From Rhizophagus irregularis (Eukaryota > Glomeromycota > Glomeromycetes > Glomerales > Glomeraceae), in contig NC_089457.1 in NCBI RefSeq assembly GCF_026210795.1, forward strand, positions 3,038,001-3,102,000: a DNA stretch of 64,000 nt, in the 5' to 3' direction. Made by a program: the position numbers and the translations under genes. This document shows positions 54,721-64,000 of this stretch, in pieces. Position 1 is the first letter of the stretch; every line of letters starts with the position of its first letter. The notes under the pieces are model-generated. The model worked only from the letters and a program-made list of their open reading frames with translations. It searched no databases and was not told the origin of the DNA.

Positions 54721-56488
54721 CATCCGCTTTCGATTTTTGATAAAGAAATTTACTAAAATTTTAAATATCAATAGATTAAAATATCGAAATATAATAGAAA
54801 AAATTTTACAACTACATTGACTTTATTATTAAATGATTTATTCATTTTTTTTTATTTTATATATGTATATAATCAGGTTGTAATTGAGCAGATAAACTTA
54901 CGCAAATTTTTCATTTTGTTCTAGTAATTTATTAATTAATACTTTATTGTACTTCTCACTAAACTTTAATGAAAATATAGCATTTAAAAAAATTTAATGC
55001 AAATATAATTATTATTCTCCGGAATATGATATCTTAACAATCCCCGAAAAGTAAGAAATTTAATTCATACAATTAAACATGGGTTTAAAAAATAACGCAA
55101 TTCTTTCAAAAATTGTATGCGTAGCAAATATATTTAGGGTCGTTTACAAATTTAGAAATGATTTATGAAAGTTTTCAAATATAAACGTATGAACAATATA
55201 GCAATATTAAAATTATAATAGGTTTATAAATTGTTATCGTTGCTATTTATTAAAAACATATTTTTTAAATATATTTGATTTGCATGTCTTCTATTAAAAC
55301 TTGGTCTTTGATTAGTTTAGTAATTATAATAAGGATTTTATCAAGGAAATAGTAATGTTGATAGTACTGTATATGAAAATATGCTTATAAATGATTTTTA
55401 TTGAACTTATAAAAATTATTTGGTCTAACATCCATTATTGAATACAAGTAGCGAATTTGCGCTCATCTAAACAGTACGTTAATTACATATTATCGTTTAG
55501 CTTTTTTTTAGTTCATATTGAGAGTTAAAAAAGTTTATGTATTAGTTTTAAAAAAAAATTATATGTAAAAGTTTAAAAAAAGTTTATTATATAAAAGTTT
55601 AAAAAGTTTATATAAATGTATAAATAAGTTTTTTTTATTCTACTTATTTAAATTATCGTATGATCGATCATCTGCATAAAATAAATGGATATATATGTGG
55701 CTAAATGATAATCGATTTTATTGGACAAGTTATCACGCGATCGCAGATCATTCGGGCTATTCTAAAAGAAAATATGTAAGCTCCGATTGATATATAAATC
55801 CTTGATTATTTTATTATACGCAACATAGTCAAATATACTATAATTTAATTAATTTATTTTTAGTATACATCATAGTCAAATAATAATTAAGTTTTATTAA
55901 TTAGTATTGGTCTCCATAGTCGTATTTTTTTGTGGTTTTCACACTAAATTTTCTCAATAAAATATGCTTGAATTTTTTAGTATTAGAAAATATTACGTTA
56001 TTATAATTATTTATAACTGTGAAAGGGTTTTTTTATGCTCAATCCTATTATAGTGTTCTAAATTTAGTAAACTATTGACGTAATTATTCTATGTATTATT
56101 TTACTTAAATACAGTTTATAATATTTATGCTTTAAAAAAAAATATTTCCTGGTAATGTTTGAAAATCTATTATTTAAAAAACAATCTACGAAAAAAACAA
56201 GTTTACTTTTTATTTAAAATAGGATTTTCCATATCAGAAATCTGAATTTTATTATGTCACAATTGTCACATGCATTTCACAGCCGATCAAAATTTCTCTT
56301 TTAGTCGAATTAAAGATTCCCGCCCCATAAAATCATGTCATGTTGTTTCACTTGTGATCAAACTTAAAATTGGTATGGAATCTGGTATAATGGTATATAA
56401 AGTGGTGTTATCCCTTTTTTTCTGACTATATTATCAAATTTTTTTACCTAAAATCGGCACTTTTTTTTTTAACCTTTCTTTTCAAAGA
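54721..56488. other. AT-rich intergenic DNA
   Basis: 55520-55640 holds a degenerate AAAAGTTTA repeat, about six units. The last about 60 bases before 56489 are T runs and form the promoter side of the BTB-TLDc gene. No gene is seen. Confidence 0.5.
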
Positions 56489-58069
56489 ATGGAAAGTAAA
56501 TTTTTTGAAGGGTTATCGCAAGATTATCTTAAATTATTGGAGACGGGAGAATACGCTGATGTTATAATACAAACTGGTCAAGAACCTGATAGTAAAGAAT
56601 TTCGTGCTCATTCACTTGTATTACGATCGAGATCAGCTTATTTTAGGGACACTTTATCAAGCGATTGGGCGAAAGCTCAAGGAGATTTGATTATTCTCAA
56701 ACAACTCGATATTTCTCCCGAAGTTTTCGATATCATTCTAAAGTAAAAATTTTGAAATTTTTTTTTTTACTTTTTTAATAACAATTTTTTTAACTTTATC
56801 TTCCATATCCTTAGATTTATTTATGGAGGAACGATATGTCTTGCGGAACATGATGCAAGAATTATTCTTGAATTATTGATTTCAACTGATGAATTAGAAC
56901 TTGATGATTTAACAGATTATATTCAAGATTATTTATTAAATAATTCATGGAGATTAATGTCCCATTTCGCATTATTTCATAGGTTTGCTATGCAAAATGA
57001 TGAAAGATTTCCAATAATAAGAAAATGTGTTATAGAATTAGTAAAAGAGAATCCTACTACTATATTTGATTCAAATGATTTTACTACAATGGATCAAGAT
57101 ATTTTAATTTCTTTTTTTAAATGTCATAATTTTTCTTCAATTAAACCTGGTATATTATGGAGAAATTTAGTTGAATGGGGTGTAGCTCATACTCCTACTG
57201 TACCTTTAAAATATGCTGAATGGACTGATGATGATTTTAAAGCTTTGGGTGAAACTTTAGAACCTTTAATTCCTTTAATTAATTTTACTGATATGGATAC
57301 TGAAGAATTTCTTTCAGAAGTTAGACCTTGGAAAAAATCTTTAGATTATGTTGATCCGGATTTTTATACTCAAACACTTGAAATTCGTCAATTACCTTTT
57401 ATTGATGTTACTTCTAAATTTTTATCTTTATTATTAGAAGATAATAAAATTATTAAAGAAATTGATTCTAATTTAATTACCCCTTCTGATGCTACTTTAA
57501 TATCAAATTGGATTCATGAAGTTTCAATTAATGGTATAAATAATTTTCCTCATCAAAATTTTCCTCAATATGAATTTAAATTATTAATACGTGGTACTAG
57601 GGATGGTTTCGCTTCTGAAGAATTTCATACTAAATGTGATGAAAAAAGTCCAACTATAACAATTTTAAGAGTTGAAAATACTGGTGAAATATTAGGTGGT
57701 TATAATCCAATTAATTGGCATTCAAATGTTTTAGGAAATTATAGTCCAACAAATTCTTCTTTTATTTTTTCTCTTGGTGATAAAGTATTTAATTATGATC
57801 CTATTTTATCAAAAATTTCAAATTCTTCTAAAGCTATTTATCAAAGTGAATCTTATGGTCCTTGTTTCGGTGGTGGTTATTCTGATTTAAGATTATTTGG
57901 TTCTAATTTTAAAGATAATTGTGAATGTAGATGTGTTAAAACTAGTTATGAACATAAAATTAGGGATAGTGAAGATGAATTTTCTATTGATGAATATGAA
58001 GTTTTTCAAATTGTTCCTATTACTACTAATCCAAAAAGGAAAAAATGGTCAATTTTAAGTTCTTCGTAA
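56489..58069 (+). CDS. BTB-BACK-TLDc protein
   Basis: Exons 56489-56742 and 56815-58069, with a 72-bp intron in phase 2 at the same position as in the 37243-38604 gene (after FDIILK), give about 502 aa. The BTB domain has YADVIIQTG, FRAHSLVLRSRSAYFRDTL, then FIYGGTICL. A BACK-like helical region follows (ILISFFKCHNFSSI, LWRNLVEWG). TLDc motifs: FKLLIRGTRDGF, FHTKCDEKSPTITILRV, ILGGYNPINW, SFIFSLGD, YGPCFGGGYSDL, FSIDEYEVFQI. It is about 70 aa longer than the other gene, mostly by loops. A likely role is as a substrate adaptor or V-ATPase/stress factor; that is by family only. Confidence 0.92.
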
Positions 58070-61059
58070 TAATATCCATCAATAATTTTTTTTTTTTTTA
58101 ATAATATTTTTATATATTTTTTAATGATAATATAATATATAGTATATGTATTTATTGCAGTAATAATGTATTTTTATTTTTGTATATTAAATAAAATGAT
58201 TTATCGAGATCAACAGTGCCATGAAAAATTCTTGAACCTTACAAAGGCTTATTATATAATTATTTATCGAATAATATCGACAACGCTCAGCGAAGAAACG
58301 ATAACTAAACTTATTGTTCTACGCACAATCTGTGTTACAACTTTTTCGTGAAATTTATTTAAAATCATACTAACAACATGTAGTGGAACCCACAGGTGAT
58401 GTAACAGGTGATTATTCCACGTATTAATTCAAGGAATCGAGGTATTGAATTAGAATAGTTTGATATGATAACTTATCTAATTTATCAGTAGAATATTTGT
58501 CTACATATATTAATTAATACTAAATTCTAACATTAATACCTGATCTTTTTCAGATATTTTCCCCTATTAATCTCCCAAAATGCTAATACTATTAATATAA
58601 CTCCAATAATTACGCAAAGCGATCGTCATTAAAAACTACATGATGAAGCTTGCATAATGCTTCTAATACAGCTCATCTTTCATTTGGTTCTGTCAGATTA
58701 GTATTAAAAGAGATGACATATCATTTAGAAATTGTGTAATTAAATATTAAAATCATAAATGCTGATTGAATATCGCACATTTAATTTGGATTCTTTTCCA
58801 TTTTTTCTAGGGGGGAAATGTCTTTTAAGGATACACCACTTCTCAGTTTGCGTTTTTGTGAGATTAAGTTAAAGGTTTATGAGTTTGAGAGTTTGAAAGG
58901 TTTGATAAGTTTATTTGTTATTATGATTTGTTATGATTGTTATGATTGTAAGATATTTTGCCAAGGAGGATTAGCATAATAATATGCGTAAGGAAAGGAG
59001 ATGAGGGTAAAAACCATCATCTGGACTGGCCATCTTTAAACTGTAACTGATTGTCTTCGTGGACAGCCACCCGCAAGTTCATACCAATACTCTTTTCGAA
59101 TTACAGTATGATAAAATGTAACGTAAGTGGAAATCACACGAACCACAAATACAGTTACATCATAAGATCTACGTGCTCGACACACATTCTCATTTTGGCC
59201 CAAGCTTAATATCACTTATATGTTTGTCCTATTAAAAAGATTGACTGGATTAATAAAAATTTGCTCTTGCCAAGCAATTAAAGCATAAAACATACGGACC
59301 TCAATGAATATCAGATTTTGCTAATATTGTTACATCGCTAACGGCCCTGAATGCAGACTAGTTTGGACGTAATACAATCTTAGAAACTATTGATTACATG
59401 TATATCACAAACAATCCCAATCTCCAAGGCCATCAAATTAAAAATACGATATAATATATGAGATACCAATGTATCAAAGATTCACAAGTGCCTACGACAA
59501 GATCCGCCTTCTTGGCAGCTTTGCGTAACTTGTTGAGGAATGATCTCACATAATCATTTTGACTCAACTGCTTTACTACCAGTAGCCATTGTCATTTGTC
59601 AGTCTAAAAAAAAGGAACTATTTTTTCCGTCAATTTACATGATATCGATCGTGTTTACAGATTTTTCTAGAAATTTCTCTGTTATAATTTTATTTATGAT
59701 AATCATTATCATTAGTGTAACTCCATAAATGGGGCATGATCTACCTTTATTTACGTAAAAATTCTTACGCGCTAAAAGATATTCAAGAAGTGGGTTATAC
59801 AGTAAAAAAAGCTCGAAAGATTCTCGATAACTGGAAGGTAAAGTAGGTTCGATAAGCTTAACCGACAGGACTAGCACACATCAGCAGCCGATACAACAAG
59901 GAATTGTTTCACGAAATCAATTTTGTAGTATTTAAAAATAGTTTCATATGTTGAACATTTACACCACCACCACCCGCGTATGATAATATTATTAACGATC
60001 ACGATAATTATAATGATAATGAATAATTAATTAGGGGTTAAGGGGTTGAACCTCGTGTTAGATAGCGAATGCCCAAGTTGTAATTAAGCTCTTCAAGATT
60101 CATGGAAAGAAGAAAATTGCCGAATCCAAATTGGATGTAAGTATATTGTTAAAAGAAATTATGAATTTTATTTTGATTATGATGATGATGATGATGAATT
60201 ATTGGAATTAGGTCGGTGTCCATTATTTTGGAATATGACATTTTGTTTTCGTTGTTTGCCATAGAAGTAGATCATAAATATTCTGATGTTAGTTAAATTT
60301 TTTTTTTTACATTTTTTTCTTGACCAATTTTACTCAATTTTACTCTAATAACAAATGATCACTTATTCTTATCTTACAAAAAAAAAAAAATAGATGCTAA
60401 AAGAGAAGCTCGAAAACAAACCAGGCAGAATATTATAGGAATAAAATATTTTCATGGTATTCTAAAAAACTACTTTATAGCTAATGTAGAATAAAACTTA
60501 AAGCTCTAGATATCATGTGATCTGAAAATAAACAATGGATTCTAGTAATATTAGTAGTAGCTACTAGTAGTAGTGAAGAATCAGACCATCTCCAAGATCC
60601 AGATTATCTTAGCAATTCTTTGTCTTCTCACTCCTCAAAATGCTCTTTTATTAAAAGTGGATTTTTGTCTGGTTACAGGCATGACCTTAACACAACCAAA
60701 TGGTATCCATCTCTAGCAAACTAATTCTTATAGTCAACATTCTGCAGGAATATGTTCTTGGAAATGTCACTCGTAGTTGAGTTAAAATAATAATCAAAAA
60801 AGTCGTGACCGCAATCGCGGACATTCTATATAATAACATTCCTCAACAAATTGAATCAAGTCATCAGGAACGTAGTGAATTTGATGAAACCATGGGCATA
60901 TGGAAATTGCATTGAAATCATTCCATTTGCACATCTAACCTCAGACTTTGTACGATCTTGATGAAAGTTCAAAAAGAGAATTACCCTGCAAAAATTGCCT
61001 CGTGATTATGTTCTCCCAGGATGTTCCCTTATTGCTTCATCTATTGAAAAACCATTTAT
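58070..61059. other. Intergenic DNA with no supported gene
   Basis: Short ORFs (58166-58351, 59540-59728) are not convincing. (GAT)n is present near 60178. Sequence from about 60540 to 61060 is coding-like but broken and probably belongs to the transposase remnant that follows. Confidence 0.4.
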
Positions 61060-61480
61060 CCATTTGATTGTCTTTTATGGGTTACTGATGCCTACTCCAT
61101 GCTTGCAAGTGATGATTCAGTCTTTTTATTAAAAGATTCTGTCAGGTCTGTCTATATACAGGATATGGTATTCAAAGTAAGTCATGTAAGTTCGCTGGAT
61201 AGTAGTATTATTGAAGATGTTCTCGGGAAGCCATATATTGGGCCTTTTTCTCATAAGAACATTATGATCTCTTTTGGAAAACTCTTAGGAATCAATAAAC
61301 AAGAGAAGACATATGCAGTATGTCCAGAATGTAATACCCTATAGAAAGTCTCAGAAATTTTGCCACAAAATCTACAAAATGTGACCGACCAGTCAAATAG
61401 CGGATTCAAATGTACTCATATGGAATTTCCTAATCATCCCTGTGCCCTGTGGAGCAGATACAAGATATTTTTAAACGGTT
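61060..61480 (+). pseudogene. Transposase-like fragment with CxxC zinc motif
   Basis: Open frame 61099-61341 includes VRSVYIQDMVF and ends YAVCPECNTL; a TAG at 61342 interrupts it. The same frame resumes with KVSEILPQNLQNVTDQSNSG, FKCTHMEFPNHPC. CPECNxL...C-x-H-x-EFPNHP is a pattern I know from N-terminal parts of Tnp2/CACTA or KDZ-type fungal transposases. The catalytic part is absent, so it is a relic. Confidence 0.45.
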
Positions 61481-62636
61481 GTAAGTATAAATATTCACTT
61501 CAAAATTACACGATTAATTGTTATTTCTGTTTGTTATTTAAAGTTTGTACTATTCATTTTTTTAGTTTATTTCTTCTCAACGCGCACAACGTATTATTTG
61601 ATCCTGATCAGAGTGAAATTTCTTATCGGGAAAACTTTGTTAAAATTTTGTTGATATCATAGATTTAATCAGTCAAAGTAAAAACGTAGGTTCATCTTTT
61701 ATACAGAAGCAGGCTCTCCTTCTATGGCTTCAGCTACTGGAGGGACTATACAAAGAACTCTGAACCGAATGCAAACCTTGATGACCAATAATTCTCAAGC
61801 ATTGTATGTCTTTTTCTGAATATAACATCAACGTTAGCAAATAAACAAACTTTTTTTGTCCAGTATACAATGATTGAATTTTTTTACCTATAAATTATAT
61901 ATTAATATTAATAAATAATACTGAATCACTTTTACTTTCACTTTATTTAATTTCATATTCCTTCTGTTGATAAGGTATAATCATGATATAAAATATCAAT
62001 GCCTTGAGTTTTACTAAAATGTTTGCTGCTGTACGATCGGCTAAGCTGTACTGTAAAAATTTCAATAGATTATATATATATATATATATACAGTACAATA
62101 TAGTACTTAATAAGCGATAAACGAATTTCAACCAGTAATATTCGACTTATACTAATAAATTATTATAATTTATAAGCAAGATAATCGGCATCATATAAAA
62201 TGTACTAATTGTCGTAGAAAAATTCATGTGAATTTTTATTCCTTTTTTGTTAAAAACATGATACTTCTTGATAGGTTTATAGACCCAAAATACCTTTTCG
62301 TTTCGCAAATAACATAATTTCTCTTTCAAATTTTTTTTGCTTTTAAATGTTTAGCAGAATCTTGCTCTAATTCTTTCAATTTTTTTTTCGTTCTTCAAGA
62401 CGTGGATTTTCATCCAAATCAATAATTTTGATTACATTTACTTTGTTCTTTGGATCACTTTTTTGTTTTTTTGTCATGAAAATTTTTTACCCTTATAACA
62501 TCTTTTTTCTAAAATAATAATAAAATATAGAATTTATAATTTATTTAAAATAATTAAGATATTACCTGCTGATTTATTTCAATAGGAATCTGGAACATTA
62601 TACTTTTTATGAATATATACACTCTCCCACCATCTA
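61481..62636. other. Intergenic DNA with an (AT)n microsatellite
   Basis: An (AT)n run lies at about 62070-62092. No gene is recognised. Confidence 0.5.
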
Positions 62637-62746
62637 CAGTCAAACCTCCATATAATCACCCTCTATATGACCATCTCCTTATAAGCACCTATTTTTGCTT
62701 AACCTACATATTATTTCTATATAATCACTGTATAGAGATTTGATGG
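62637..62746. mobile_element. Possible short mariner-like MITE
   Basis: It starts CAGTCAAACCTCCATATAAT after TA, and ends with the reverse complement of CCATCAAATCTCTATACAG before TA. The ends are imperfect inverted repeats, interior TATATAATCAC words. It is weaker than the 42731 element, whose right end begins CAGTCAACCC. Confidence 0.5.
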
Positions 62747-62799
62747 TATTATCAAAATCACATCCTCTTTAAAAAAAATTGAATTTTTTTAATTATATA

Positions 62800-63995
62800 G
62801 GCACTAAAGGTTACGACCATCGTGGTTTATATTCGCATGGGCACTTTCTCCAACATTAGTATTATTTGGTGCTTGGGTCAAATAGTGCGATCCATTTTTG
62901 TGAATATATATAAATCCCTGACAAAACCCATGGAACACGCTTATCTTTCACCCAATATATATAAGATTAAACGCTTATTTAGTAATGGTAATTGATTTAG
63001 ATTCTGAATTAGCTATATGAAAAGCCAAATATAGTTTGTTAACTACCTGCAGTTCCTGATTCTTTACAAAACTCAATTTTGTTTAATATTTCTAAGACTT
63101 TTTCTTGTAGTATTACATAAATAGAATTTCAGGATAATTGTCTGTTCTTATCAATGTTTCTATAATAAGATAATTAATAATTTAATATTTACCAGCTAAT
63201 AATTAATAATTTATAAAAAATTGTTATTTATAACTTACCGTTTTTATTGAATATGTTGTAAGTGTTTAATTGGCTTAGATGTGAATACTTTGAATTTAAA
63301 AACCTTTTAAAATCAATTTTTTAATATTAGAAATTAATTATCATTAAAATATCATATTATATATTTATTAATTTACCTACGCTTGTCCTTTATGTTGGTC
63401 AGCAATTATACATCCTAATCCTTCACCACGAATGTGACGAAATTAAATGTTTCCTCTATATCTCTTTCAAATCTTCAAATCCAAAAAAGTTTTGAAATAT
63501 TTACGATATAATATGAATAAATTTTGAAGTCTCGGATTATTTTTTGCTAAGTTTTGATTAGTTGTTCCAATATTTGTAAATATTCGTGTAAATATTAAAA
63601 GCTATATATTAGGATAATACAAAAATTAGTAATAATAAAAAAAAAATTAATAAATATTATCATTAAACTCATTTCAACTTACTTTTTTGTGATACTGCTA
63701 CTTCCCATTAATTTGTAATACCATGAATTTGTTTGGTAGCACATAAAACAATATACTGCCCATTATCAGGAAAACCTAAAATAAAATAAACTCATATTAA
63801 ATTTTATTTACATAATAAATTATCAAATTAAAATTATGTACTTACGAATTGATCGTGCATATGGATTTCGTGCTTCATAAATTCGTATGCAACTCCCAAA
63901 ATGGTTTGACCAAAATGGGTATTGTGAGTCCTACTATTGTGAGCGCCTACTTTTCTCAATATTACTGTATAATTGATTTTAGATTGATTACAATG
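62800..63995 (-). pseudogene. Degenerate multi-exon transposase-like remnant
   Basis: Minus-strand pieces in order: RNPYARSIR before GTAAGT at about 63845; FPDNGQYIVLCATKQIHGI after TTTTAG, then a stop; LAKNNPRLQNLFILYRKYFK; HIRGEGLGCIIADQHKGQA; and near 62900 NTNVGESAHANINHDGRNL. The last two pieces resemble parts of MULE-like or related transposases that I recall from this fungus. Splice-like borders are visible, but stops and frame changes show decay. It may continue past the right edge. Confidence 0.4.
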
Positions 63996-64000
63996 ATGGA

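Overview
The window looks like nuclear DNA of an arbuscular mycorrhizal fungus of the Rhizophagus type (Glomeromycotina). This is inferred from very AT-rich DNA, short (63-74 bp) GT-AG introns, Sel1-repeat/kinase fusions, lineage-expanded TKL-like kinases, BTB-TLDc proteins and abundant decayed transposons. No search was run. No rRNA, tRNA, CRISPR array or bacterial operon structure was seen.

Layout. (1) 1-8600: the internal part and 3' LTR of a Ty3/gypsy retrotransposon; the 5' LTR lies before base 1. Its reading frames are gag with an unusually long N-terminal region (199-3783), protease in the same frame after one TGA (3784-4323), RT-RNase H (4317-5798), then a separate ATG-started ORF that fuses a P-loop nucleoside/thymidylate-kinase-like domain to integrase (5888-7264), and an integrase tail after one TGA (7265-7669). 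(2) 10081-15452: a kinase gene of ten exons in which the zinc-ribbon plus N-lobe exon is present nine times in tandem; only the last copy keeps a glycine loop and is joined to a C-lobe. (3) 19817-23757 and 31726-35967: two paralogous Sel1-repeat/TKL-like kinase genes on duplicated segments that include promoter and about 0.8 kb of 3' flank. Each paralogue carries an insertion the other lacks. (4) 37243-38604 (minus) and 56489-58069 (plus): two BTB-BACK-TLDc genes with the intron at the same codon position. (5) 41664-42251: a small intact MGTRG-start protein of unknown function. (6) 45739-50628: two related retroposons, one nested in the other in opposite orientation. The inner copy is intact, 2.6 kb long, has a 15-bp target duplication and an (AAAAT)n tail, and encodes a single 705-aa protein without reverse transcriptase; a third, decayed relative lies at 28462-29870.

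The rest is intergenic DNA holding kinase pseudogenes, transposase and gag scraps, hAT-like and mariner-like MITEs with clear target duplications, a polypurine tract, and low-complexity AT DNA.

The strongest candidates for something undescribed are the kinase-integrase ORF of the gypsy element, the nine-fold N-lobe exon array with phase-0 introns, and the RT-less single-ORF retroposon family with a conserved Cys/His motif.
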